From Enoplolaimus lenunculus (lineage: Eukaryota > Nematoda > Enoplea > Enoplida > Thoracostomopsidae): DNA of 64,000 nt. This document shows, in pieces, positions 27,663 to 37,768 of the stretch. The notes under the pieces were generated by a model that worked only from the letters and a program-made list of their open reading frames with translations, did no database searches and was not told where the DNA came from. Each line of letters begins with the position of its first letter. Within the stretch, counting starts at the first letter, position 1. The DNA lies in NCBI GenBank assembly GCA_030248215.1, contig JASANG010003643.1, positions 40,785 through 104,784 on the forward strand. Direction: 5' to 3'. A program made the translations under genes and the position numbers.

Positions 27663-30600
27663 ATGGGTGACATTTTCAGTTTTACCAGAATGTTTCGTGT
27701 ACAAATTTCAATTTTAACTTTATTAATATACCTTATTTCTTGGTCCAAACTCGAGTTGAAAATGTCAGTGGCTGGCGATGAAACTTTGCGACCGAATATT
27801 ATATTTATTTTGACCGACGATCAAGATAAAATATTGCACAGTCTTGACTCGATGCCTCGGTTGCGTGAGTTGCTCGCAGACCGAGGAACTCGATTTGAAA
27901 ATGCGTTCGTTGCAACTCCAATTTGTTGCCCGAGTCGATCAACGATACTTACAGGCCGATACGCTCACAACAATGGAGCAGTTAATAACTCGATATCCGG
28001 TAAGGTCTTGGTGTTTTTTCACTGGAGCAGCATAAACGTGGGTCGAGATAGGCAGCGGTGGATCCAAAAATTTCTGACGGAGACCGGGCTGGCAAAAGTT
28101 ATGATACGCAATTTTTTACTGCATGCTCCTATATGTGACGAATTTTGTGAGTAGAAAAAAGTAGAACGTAGCGACCTTGTCATTTTATCACGAAATTTTT
28201 TTGCGACCGCGATGGAGCGTACGCCCGTTCCTACGGGATCCGCTAGTGGAGATATGAGGATTTATCTCGCCCCGAAATCGTCATGGAGACAAGAAAAAAT
28301 GCACTTTTAATAGGGCTTAGAATAAGTTCTTATTGATTCTAAACAACAAAAACATTTTACATATATACACTTCCGTAATAAACGCCTAGTTACGTATCTG
28401 GTAACTATACCAACTGTTGCCCTGTTCCAGTTTCAAATTTTAGCGTTGTCTTACGTACCTACAATTTTAATGACCCATGTATAGAACAGGGCCGGAACAG
28501 TAGTATAAGCATATACCTAAGCCTAATCCGAAACCTAAGCCTAAGCCTAAGCCTAAGCAAAAAATTAGTCTAAAGCTTAGCGCTTACCTAAGTAGCAGGC
28601 GAGAAGCCAAGTCCTAAGCTTAAACCTAAACGTAAACTTACTTCCAAACGTAAACTTTAACCCAAAGCCTGACCCTAAGCCTAAACCTAAGCCTAAATCT
28701 TCTAGTCTCTGACCCATGTAAAGATTAGAGGCGGAATATTTTTCTGTGGGCATAGAGTACGCTTAAACTTTAGCCTATTTTTTGGTTCGGCTTAGGCTTA
28801 AGGCTTAAGAATATGCTCATTATTACGCTTAGACTTAGGCTTAGGTTTAGGCTTTTAGGCTTAGAAATACGCTTATAATACAGTTCCTCCACTGTTCTTT
28901 ACATTGACCCAGACCTATTAGCAGTTAGCGATAGGTTTTCAAACTGACGAATATCTGCAATTGAAGATCGCAAAATTGGTACAAAAGTATAGGATAAATC
29001 AAACGCGAAAAATGTGTTGATTTTCGAACTTCACCGTGCGCTTATAAAGTTACAGGTCCTATTGCCAACTATATACGCTCAAAATAATATTTCTGATATT
29101 TAAGAAAAAGTTCTTACATTTAAAAAATATAATTAATAAGGTGCACTTGAAAAGTATTTCTGTTATAACAGAAAAGTTTTCAAAAAAATTTGAAATAAAG
29201 TCTGAAAATAAACGTTTTCCAGTTATTAGTAAAGAAAAATTGTCTTAAATATCAGTAAAGCTTTTCAGATTTGCCACAGAAAATACTTTTCTGAATAAAT
29301 TCAGAAATACTTTTTTGTGTGCAGTGATAGATGGCTACACAGATTTGAAAATACAGGCTCAAGCCTTAAACCTACGCCTGATTTTTCAGGAGAATGCTCC
29401 AGTCCACACTGGCAGCAAACGCAAGAACCGCTAACGTTTCCGAACCTTTTACACAATAATGGGTATCGTACAATGTTCGCTGGCAAATATCTCAACCAAT
29501 ACGGAGTCAACGCAACAGGAGGTCCTGCTCATGTCCCTCCTGGTTGGGATTGGTGGGCTGGATTAATCGATCCAACAGGAGAGCATTATTATTACAATTA
29601 TGATATAAGTATTAACGGAACACGAGTCCGACACGGCAATACACTTCCGGATTATTTGACAAGTGTTATTGAAGAAAATGCAATTCAATTTTTGCAATCT
29701 TCAGGTATTTACTAAACTTTAATTAAAAGTTGATTTTGAGAGCTTAAAATTTCACTTGCGTTGCTGAAATTTCACAAAATGATGGCCAGGTTCATACTGA
29801 ACTCGGCCCATGTAAAGATCAAAGGCGGAGAGTTTTTCTGTGGGACTGCAATAGAGTAAGCGTAAGCTTTGGGCAATGTTTTGCTTAGTTTAGGCTTAGG
29901 CTTAGGCTTAGGCTTAAAAATATGCTCATTTTTTACGTTTAGGCTTAGGCTTAGGCTTAGGCTTAGGCTTAGGAATATGCTCATTCTTACGTTTAGCCTT
30001 AGGCTTAGGCTTAGGTTTAGGCTTAGGAATATGTTCATTCTTACGCTTAGGTTTACGCTTAGATTTTGGCTTAGGCTTAGGAATATGCTTATAATACTGT
30101 TCCGCCCCTGTTCTTTACATTGGCCCTGAACTTGAAGATTAATTTATTGGGTCTTGAAATTAAAAGGCATTATTGTGTGAGAGATGAAAGAAGCATAGAA
30201 AATGCCGGAATTCCGTGAAAAAAGATATTAAACAAAAATTGACTGCAGGCTGAAAACGTGAACCTGTGACCCCAAAGAATTTCCTGTCTCGGTTCAAGGT
30301 ATATTTTTCGGGATCTTATGCACCTTTCGAAAAGCTTTCAGTGTCCCAGATACTGCAGCCAAAAAACCTTCGGTGTCCTGAATGCTGAAACTTTTTTGGC
30401 TTCAGTGTCAAGGATACTGGCCAATGTAAAGAACAGGGGCGGAACAGTATTATAAGCATATTCCTAAGCCTAAGCCAAAACCTAAACGTAAACCTAAGCG
30501 TAAAAATGAGCATATTCCTAAGCCTAAGACTCAAGCCTAAAGCCTATGCCAAGCAAATTATAGTCTAAAGCTTAAGCTTACTCTATTGCAGTCCTACAGA

Positions 30601-33600
30601 AAAATGTTCCGCCCCTGATATTTACATAGGCCAGGATACTGAAGCTTTTTGGCAGGATGCTGAAGCTTTTTTGGCTTCAGTGTCCATGACACTACTCCCC
30701 TAAAAAGTCACCTGATGTACGCATGTTATTGTGGAAGTTGCATTATAATCCACGCCTCTGGGATGACCTTAACCAAATGTCTTCTCTGCAGTGCAAAATC
30801 TGAGATATCTTGCAAAGCAATTCTGCTGTTTCTAAGCAAGACTCGTAGATTTTGCTAGTATATGTACACTAGCGGATGCACCCTCCCTCACAATTTTTCC
30901 CCTCAGAAAATTTTTTGTATTTAAAGGATATCAAATTTTTCTCTCATAATATTAATGCGATAAATAATACTGTTTCTACTTGATACCTTTTTCGCTCGGA
31001 AAATTTTTTAAGGACAAAACAATAAGCTTACCAGTAGATGGAAAATGCAGGTTTTACCCCCCCACCGGCGGGACTGTCGAAGGAAGGGGGGTACATCCAG
31101 CATTTTCCATCTACTCTTCCAAACAATTTTTCGCTGCCAATGGCATATTCAACATACAGTACAAAATTGCGTTTCATAACATTGGCCAGTCCGCGTTCGT
31201 CAACTGCGCACAATATGGATTAAAAAATTTGAAATCATATTTCAGCCATCAGTAATCAACCATTTTTTATGATGCTGTGTCCGACGGCGCCCCATTATCC
31301 ATATTCGTTTTTGCCCGAATTCAAAAATAATTTCACTGGTAAAATAGCACCACGAACGCCGAACTACAACCATCATTCTGACGATAAACACTGGCTTATC
31401 CGCGTCAAGCCGATTAAATTGCCTCAAAAAACACTCGATTGGGTTGATTCAATATTCAGGTTCTGCTGTTGTTTTTGTTTGTTTCGCTGGAAATTTCAAT
31501 GAGTTGAATAATCAATTCAGCTAGCGAGTTAGTTATTTCTGATTTAATAACAATAAGACATTAACTCACTCTGAGTTGAGTTTATTTTCATTCGTTTTCA
31601 GTTGATTTGATTTTGGCTGAGTTGATCAGTTAACTGAGATTGAGTTGAATCAACTCACAATTCTGAGTTCTGATAGTCCTAACTCAGACTGAGTAATTCA
31701 ACTCATTCTGAGTTAAAATTAATTCACTGAAATTTACAGTGTTCGTTTCCGTGGTTTTATTGTTTGTTTATTTGTTTGTCTGTATGTTTGTAGTTATATT
31801 TTTCTGTCTGGTTTTTATGTGATTGTTTCATTTGTTAGGCCAATGTTATTTTGAGGGGTGTAACAGTAGTATAAGCATAATCCTAAACCTAAGCCTAGAG
31901 CGCGAAAAAATAATACGTTCGTCAAAGTATTAGCCGATTGTCTGATTTATTGTCTGGGTAGTTACCCTGATTGCTTGCTTACTTCTTTGTTTTAACCTTT
32001 TTGTTCGCTTACATTTTTTAACTGTTGTTTCTGTGTTTGTTTGGTTGTTTGTTTGTTTGTTTGCTTGTTTGTTTGTTTGTGTGTTTGTTTGTTTGTTTGT
32101 TTGTTTGTTTGTTTGCATGCTTGTTTGCTTGTTTGTTTGTTTGTTTGTTTGTTTGTTTGTTCAAATTGTTAATAGATTGTAGACAAATTATGGTTATATT
32201 CAGTAGTTCGGAACCTAAAAAATGGGTAATAGGTTCTAGTTGAGAATACTGGCCAAGACTAAAACAGCTGCTTTAACTGCACCCTGCGTCCAAAACTCAC
32301 GCAGCCTCCAAAGAGAGGGTCAGGTTGCATCAGGCGACGTCCGTATTTGTAGGTTGAACATTTTTTATACGAAAGTTCCATATAAAAAACGAAAAACGTT
32401 TACAAATTGGCAGGTTCGTTTTAGGTTATTTTTACTATTTTTGCTACTCGCTGGTGCTAAATTTGGTACTGTACTGACCCGAATAAGAGGGATGGGGTCT
32501 GATATTTATTTGGCCTCTCCAGAGGGTATTCCCTGTTATTCGGTTACTGTAGTGACCCGAATAAGAGGGTGTGGGGTAATAAGAGGAAGGGTCCCCATTT
32601 TGAGTCACAATCAATAGGAGTCCGTATCCCAATAAGAGTCCGTATGCGGATAGAGTCTATAAATCCTAATAAGAGTCTATGAAGGTCTAGTTATGCCTAA
32701 TTGTAGTGCATAAATGACTCCAGGACCAAATAAAATTGAGTTCGAATCTTTAAGGCGTACTTAAATTTTGAAAGTATATTCCTAAGTATAACCTTGCATG
32801 ATCGCTCAAGCTATTGACGCAAGTCAAATAATCGTTTAATTCAACGGATAGTTGAAGTACCGGATATATATCAGTAATGAAGGGTAGCGGAGCATGGGTT
32901 AAAAATAAATAACAGTCCGTAACCGAATAAGAAGGGGGATGTCTCTGGAGAGGCCAAATAAGTCTCAGTTCCCCCTTTTGTTCGGGTCACTACAGTGCGG
33001 ACTGTTATTTATTTTTAATCCACACTTGCCACCATTCGTTACTGATATATCCGGTATTTCAACTATCCGTTGAGATAAACGTTTATTTGTTTTGTATCAA
33101 AAGCTTGAGCGATGAATGCAAGGTTATTGTATATACTTTCAAAACTTATGTGTGCTTTACGTTTTATCACTCAGTAGACTCTAATTAGTATTTATGAACT
33201 CTATCCGCTGATGAACTCTTATTAGGGATACGGACTCCGATTGATTGAAACTCAAAATGGGTCCCTCCCGCTCTTATTACCACCCTTTATTCGGGTCACT
33301 AAAGTATTACGCAAAAGCTTCTTTAGAAATCGCTGGCGAGCACTGCAGTCAGTCGATGCCATGATTGCGAAACTTGTTACTGAATTGAGCCAACGAAATC
33401 TGTTGCAAAATACGATATTTGTTTACTCTTCGGATAACGGATTTCAACTTGGACAATTTTGCCTACCGTATGATAAGCGTCAGCCATACGAGTTTGATAT
33501 TCGTGTACCGTTTGTGGTCGCTGGATCGGGATTGGCAAAAGGTCGGTTGATCCAGCAACGAATCGCTGGTTGGAGCCTAAAGCCTATACCGAGTCCTAAG

Positions 33601-34906
33601 CAAAAGTTTAAGCCTGGGCGCATACTTACAAATGCTTGTAGCACCTATCACCAGTTTAGGTCTTCTAAAACTAACGAACTGCTGCAATTGCGGATCTTAA
33701 AATTTGTACATAAGTAGAGTAAATTGAGTGTAACTAAATGTGCCGAATTTCAAACCTCACCATTTCCTGGTTCGAAAGTTACAACACCTTATCTCCAACT
33801 GGTAATAGGTGCTACACACATTTGAGAATACGGGTATGCTTTGTATTTACGGATCGGTCCGGCACGCATATATCTATGTACTAAAAATTAATTCTAAATC
33901 AAGTATAACCACAAGTTTGAGAAACTTTAATATTTTTTCCGTTTCCGTTATTTCGATCACTGTAAGTTTCCGTTACTTTTACTGCCGATTTACACCATGC
34001 GGCCGTGTTAACTATTGCGACCTGTTTACTAAAGACTAAGCTTAATAATTACCCTAAGCTTAAGTATGAATATAAGTAAACCTAATACTAAGCGAACGCC
34101 TAAGCCTTACGAATAATGTTCCCCAAGTTCTAAGTCCCCTAGTCATCATTCTCATAGTCGAGCAGGCCTTCATAATTGTAATTTTCAACCAAAAACGGTG
34201 CAAATAATATGTTTATATGCTGGAAAATTTACGTATTTTAGGCACAGTTCGATATGAACCCGTGGTCAGTATCGATATTGCACCAACAATACTTGATTTT
34301 GCAAACGTGCCACCGTCGCAAGCTCCATGGCTCGACGGACGATCGCTCAAACCGCTGCTCGCGAGCAACTCTGACTCCGGTGGAGCAAACAGTTCAACTT
34401 GGAGATCAAAATTTTTAGTTGAATATTGGGGCGAAGGGCCGCGACCTTCCGATACAGAGCTCACGCAAGGTCAACTGACCTTGAAACAGTTTTCAAACTC
34501 GAATTACAGCTTTAAAAAGTTACTTAAATCTTATACTCATCCTCAAGCTCAAGTTGAAAATTCTCCCGTTGAATGGAAAACTGACGGGTACATGCGAGCT
34601 ACCCGACTGGTTACACCGAATTGCGCGGGGCACTCAGTTGAGTTTGGCTGGTGTAGTATGGCTCTGGACGCGTGGAACAACACCTATTCGTGTATTCGTA
34701 AACTGTCAACGGAATCCAATGAAATTTACTGTGAATTTGTTGACAATGAAAATTTTTGCGAATATTTCAATTTAAAAAACGACTCGTTTCAACTGACAAA
34801 CAGAGTTCAAAGTTTAACTCAATCTAAACTTCAACAGTTGCATATTGAACTCAAACTACTCAAGGGATGTCGTGGATCATCGTGTCGTACTTTTGATTCT
34901 GATTAA
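27663..34906 (+). CDS. GNS: N-acetylglucosamine-6-sulfatase, lysosomal, five exons, about 590 aa
   Basis: Exons 27663-27999, 29390-29704, 31246-31459, 33327-33568 and 34242-34906 join in phase (1773 nt including the TAA). The enzyme removes 6-sulfate from N-acetylglucosamine in heparan and keratan sulfate breakdown in lysosomes. Residues about 10-28 are a hydrophobic signal peptide; a second Met at codon 10 could be the real start. TDDQD (51-55) carries metal-binding aspartates. CCPSRSTILTGR (88-99) is the sulfatase signature whose first Cys is turned into formylglycine. Exon 2 has FAGKYLNQYG and HVPPGWDWW; exon 4 has SSDNGFQLGQF and DKRQPYEFDI; exon 5 has the C-terminal domain with Asn-x-Thr/Ser sites. 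Collinearity with vertebrate GNS (about 552 residues) is recalled from family knowledge and holds from start to end. All key residues are present. The introns are mostly MITEs. Confidence 0.95.
28047..28245. mobile_element. MITE with GGATCCAAAAATTTCTGACG end, in GNS intron 1
   Basis: Runs from GGCAGCGGTGGATCCAAAA to GGATCCGCTAGTGGAG, an imperfect inverted pair. A sister copy lies at 38409-38625 with the same ACGGNCCCCC...GGATCCGCTA end. Confidence 0.6.
28470..28912. mobile_element. Two hexamer MITEs, subtype a, head to head
   Basis: The first copy starts at GACCCATGTATAGAACAGGG and runs through CCTAAG repeats. The second starts about 28708 at GACCCATGTAAAGATTAGAG in the opposite sense and ends TTCTTTACATTGACCC, with TTAGGC repeats between. 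Both are in GNS intron 1. Confidence 0.6.
29075..29323. mobile_element. AT-rich MITE (TATTTCTGATATTTAAGAAA family)
   Basis: A 249-bp unit ending TTCAGAAATACTTTTTTGTG. The centre has the palindrome TTTCTGTTATAACAGAAA and the ends are inverted (TTTCTGATATTTAAG against CTTAAATATCAG). A close copy is at 40022-40267. Confidence 0.65.
29805..30125. mobile_element. Hexamer MITE, subtype a, near-complete
   Basis: Ends GGCCCATGTAAAGATCAAAG and CTGTTCTTTACATTGGCCC. The interior is several blocks of TTAGGC repeats separated by AATATGCTCATTNTTACG. It is a good reference copy for the family, in GNS intron 2. Confidence 0.78.
30419..30632. mobile_element. Hexamer MITE, subtype a, complete
   Basis: A 214-bp copy: GGCCAATGTAAAGAACAGGG at the left and CCCCTGATATTTACATAGGCC at the right, with CCTAAG repeats and TAGTCTAAAGCTTAAGC between. 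Confidence 0.78.
31037..31114. repeat. Small inverted repeat in GNS intron 2
   Basis: GATGGAAAATGCAGG at the left pairs with the inverse TGCATTTTCCATC-like sequence at the right (AGCATTTTCCATC) across a C/G-rich centre with a CCCCCCC/GGGGGG pairing. It would form a long hairpin; probably part of a MITE related to 28047-28245. Confidence 0.5.
31491..31741. mobile_element. ACTCA-repeat MITE (CACTGTAAATT ends)
   Basis: About 250 bp with AATTTCAATGAGTTGAATAA at one end and CACTGAAATTTACAGTG at the other. The interior repeats GAGTTGA/TCAACTC at short intervals. It belongs to a family with at least ten copies in the window; this one begins just after GNS exon 3. Confidence 0.7.
32036..32162. repeat. 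(TTTG)n microsatellite
   Basis: About 125 bp of GTTT repeats with a few CTTG variants, in GNS intron 3. It opens Lys/Asn/Thr/Gln and Phe/Val/Cys-rich frames that are not genes. Confidence 0.9.
32467..33307. mobile_element. CCCGAATAAGAGGG MITE copies arranged head to head
   Basis: An end fragment (32467-32544) is followed by a near-complete copy (32545-32997: CTGTAGTGACCCGAATAAGA to TTCGGGTCACTACAGT) and then by an inverted partial copy (32998-33307) sharing CCGGATATATATCAGTAA in both senses. They fill most of GNS intron 3; exon 4 starts 20 bp later. Confidence 0.7.
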
Positions 34907-35060
34907 AAGTGTGACGCTATTAATGTTTTGCTACCGTTTTACCGCCGGAACCACTGTAAACGCTGTCAGAACTGCACGGTCCGGACGATCCCTTAAATAC
35001 CTGGAAGTACTGCGAATATACATGGTTTTTCCACTAAATTTCTCCGAAACACATAGCCAA

Positions 35061-35127
35061 GCCGGAAATCGAACGTCGGACCTCTCGCTCGCGAGTCAAG
35101 CGCGATACCCATTACACCGCGTGACCG
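35061..35127 (-). pseudogene. tRNA-like relic
   Basis: The minus strand has a box-A-like TGTAATGGGTA and a box-B-like GGTCCGACGTTCGATTTCC at tRNA spacing, with an anticodon-arm-like stretch between. The acceptor stem does not pair, so it is a tRNA pseudogene or the head of a tRNA-derived SINE. Confidence 0.35.
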
Positions 35128-35215
35128 AAATCATATTTTTCTCAGGTGCTATATGTCCACGAGCATGTGTGTCGTAACATTACTCACTGTGCACATTCAC
35201 AAGCTACACCGCGTA

Positions 35216-35680
35216 CACTGTAAATTTCAGTGAGTTGATTTTAACTCAGAATGAGTTGAATTATTCAGTCTGAGTTTTAGGACTATCAGAACTCAGAATT
35301 TTGAGTTGATTCAATTCATTCTGAGTTAATTAACCAACCCGACCAGAGTCAATTCAACTCAGCCTGAGAATCAAATCAACTCACGAGTGAGTTAATGTTT
35401 ACTGATATTAATTCAGAAATATCCAACTCGCTAGCTGAATTGATTAATCAACTGATTTCAATTTACAGTGTATACTCACAAATTCCATTGAGTTGATTTT
35501 AACTCAGAATGAGTTGAATTCAGTCAAAAGTTTGAGAATTCTGAATTGGTTGAACTCATTTTGAGTTAATTTTAATTAACCCGAAATTAAATCAGCTTTA
35601 GAGTGAGTTAATATTTATTGCTATTAACTCACAAATATGCTCTCTCAGGTGATTCATCAACTCATTAGAATTTACGCTGA
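35216..35680. mobile_element. Two adjacent ACTCA-repeat MITEs
   Basis: The first copy (35216-35470) starts CACTGTAAATTTCAGTGAG and ends CAATTTACAGTG. The second (about 35471-35680) has CCATTGAGTTGATTTTAACT near its start and a decayed right end. Confidence 0.7.
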
Positions 35681-35755
35681 GGGGTCGTTCAGTACCGTGC
35701 GACGCCCTACGTCAATGAACGTAAACTGCTGTATGGCACATTATAACAAATTGTA

Positions 35756-36366
35756 GCCCATGTAAAGATCAGGGACGAAACGTTTTTTTTTGCGGAACTG
35801 CAACAGAGTACGCTTAAGCTTAAGACAATTTTTATGCTTACTGTATTGGCCCGAATAAGAGGGGGTCCCCATTTTGAGTTCCAATCAGTAGGAGTCCGTA
35901 TCCCTAATAAGAGGCCGTAAGCGGATTGAGTCCCTAAACCCTAATTAGAGTCCATAAATGTCAATTAACCCTAATCGTAGCGCATAAAGGACTCCAGGCC
36001 CAAATAATGTGAGTTCGAAACTTTAGAGCGCATATACTTAAATTTTGAAAGTACATTCCTAAATATAGCCTTGCATTATCGCCCTAAACGTTTAATTCAA
36101 CGGACAGTTGCACTACCGAATATATATCAGTAACGAATGACTGCGGAGGGCGATTTAAAAATAAATAACAGTCTGTAACCGAATAACAAGGGGGATGCCC
36201 TCTGGGGAGGCCAAATAAATATCAGTCCCCCTATTATTCGGATCACTACAGTAGGCTTTGCTTAGGCTTAGACTCAAGTATTAGTTCATTCTTACGCCTA
36301 GGCTTTGGTTTAGACTTAGGCTTAGAAATATGCTAGATATACTATAGTTACGGCCCTGCTCTATAC
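35756..36366. mobile_element. Hexamer MITE split by a nested CCCGAATAAGAGGG MITE
   Basis: The outer ends are GCCCATGTAAAGATCAGGG and GGCCCTGCTCTATACATTAG. The inner element occupies about 35841-36252 (CTGTATTGGCCCGAATAAGA to TTCGGATCACTACAGT). The hexamer tract resumes beyond it, which gives a clear order of insertion. Confidence 0.72.
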
Positions 36367-36503
36367 ATTAGATCAAATTGTTTACTAATTTTCTATTATA
36401 TAATGCACTGTCTGCCACCGGACGGCACTGCAAAACTATCACGCCACCCTAACTCTGCACCCCACCTAGGCAGTATACCTAAAAATTGCTGTATTCTAAG
36501 CAT

Positions 36504-36650
36504 GACCAATGTAAAGAACAGGGGCGGAACAGTATTATAAGCATATTTTTAAGCCTAAGCCTAAGTCAAGCAAAAAAATTAGTCTAAAGCTTAAGCTAAC
36601 TCTTTTCGAGTCCTGCAGATAAACGTTCCGCTCCTGATCTTTACATGGGC
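36504..36650. mobile_element. Hexamer MITE, subtype a, short
   Basis: 147 bp: GACCAATGTAAAGAACAGGG to GATCTTTACATGGGC, with only a few CCTAAG units. It shows that copy length varies mainly with hexamer number. Confidence 0.75.
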
Positions 36651-36982
36651 TCATACGTGGAACAATCGTTTTGGTTTATACCGTTTGCACTGGGTTACTC
36701 ATAGTATACTCTATGCAGGAAAGAGTTAAGCAGATGTAAACAGACGCATTCAACTGAAGAGTTTCAATATTACAATTAATAGCTGATGCCGTAAAACCGC
36801 ATTGGTTAGAACTATAAACCGCTAAAGAGCCAATGTGATTTAGTGTTTTTACATTTTGAAATATACACTACTGTCAATAGGTGCTATACATATTTGAGAA
36901 TACAAATGCGAAAAGTGTAAAAAAATATGCGAAATCAGCAACAAATAACAAAAACACACCGTAGTAAAAGCCTTGCATTCTT

Positions 36983-37173
36983 GGCCTATGTTACTTTTAG
37001 TTCCGACCCGATTTCTAGTGGGTCTGTAAAAGAGTAGGCTTACATTTTAGGCTACATTTTTTGCTTAGGCTTAGGCTCAGGCTTAGGAATACGCTTATGC
37101 AACGCTTAGGTTTAGGCTTAGGCTTAGGAATACGCTTAATCTACTGTTACTTCCCTAAAAGTAAACATTGGCC
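36983..37173. mobile_element. Hexamer MITE, subtype b
   Basis: GGCCTATGTTACTTTTAG at the left and CTAAAAGTAAACATTGGCC at the right, with TTAGGC repeats between. Confidence 0.65.
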
Positions 37174-37564
37174 ACATTCTCTTTTCAACATAAATCTAAC
37201 ACATGCAGTTAGAAAAGAGGAAATTAGGTCTCAGGGGCACCCATAGAAATATTTTGACCCTTTGAATGTTTTAGCCCCAGTTTTTAAATGATGTTAACTC
37301 TTTGCATGACAATCGCTTAGTCTTATTACTTCTCAAGCATTTTGGGCTGGAAATAAATATTGACAAGCAGTTGGACACTTTCGTAATTTAAATGCTGAGT
37401 TGATTCAATTCATTCTGAGTTAATTAATCAAGTCATCCAGAGTCAGCTCAACTCAGAGTGACTTAATGCTTACCGATATTAATTCAGGAATAACCAACTC
37501 GCCAGCTAAATTGATTAATCAACTCATTGGAATTTACAGCGCACACAAGAAGGATGTAGAAACA

Positions 37565-37747
37565 AGTACTGTAAGGGTTGCGCTATACTTTTGTGGACGT
37601 ACGGCGCTGTCCGTCACCGTTCGTTATCGTACGTGAGTTATTTGCGTATGATACCGCACGGAGATGGACGGCGCCGTACGGGTGACGCACGTGGACGGAC
37701 GAAACGGGACGACACCGGAAGTCAACGAAAATATAACGCAACCCTAA
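37565..37747. mobile_element. GTAAGGGTTGCG-end MITE with GTACGGCGC/GCGCCGTAC interior
   Basis: GTAAGGGTTGCG at the left and CGCAACCCTAA at the right are inverted. Inside, ACGTACGGCGCTGTCCGTC pairs with GACGGCGCCGTACGGGTGAC. It ends about 20 bp from the receptor stop codon; a relic lies at 1869-1965. Confidence 0.62.
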
Positions 37748-37768
37748 TTTTGAATTGCACTATTGTCG

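Larger units (their letters stand above)
34907..37768. other. Convergent intergenic region between GNS and the receptor gene
   Basis: No coding exon is supported. It contains a degraded tRNA-like sequence (35061-35127), ACTCA MITEs (35216-35470, 35471-35680, partial 37390-37543), hexamer MITEs (35756-36366 with a nested element, 36504-36650, 36983-37173) and a GTACGGCGCCGTCC-type element (37565-37747). 37174-37389 holds nothing I recognise. Confidence 0.6.

Noticed and set aside
29772-30534. Long frames of alternating Leu/Arg or Lys/Pro (also near 23.2, 37.1, 41.7 and 47.3 kb)
   Set aside because: They are translations of the hexamer repeats, with no splice context or conserved domain.
32025-32243. 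Phe/Val/Cys-rich frame
   Set aside because: It is a translation of the TTTG microsatellite.
34845-35177. 110-residue frame after the GNS stop as a separate gene
   Set aside because: It overlaps the GNS 3' end and a tRNA-like relic; no domain or splice support.
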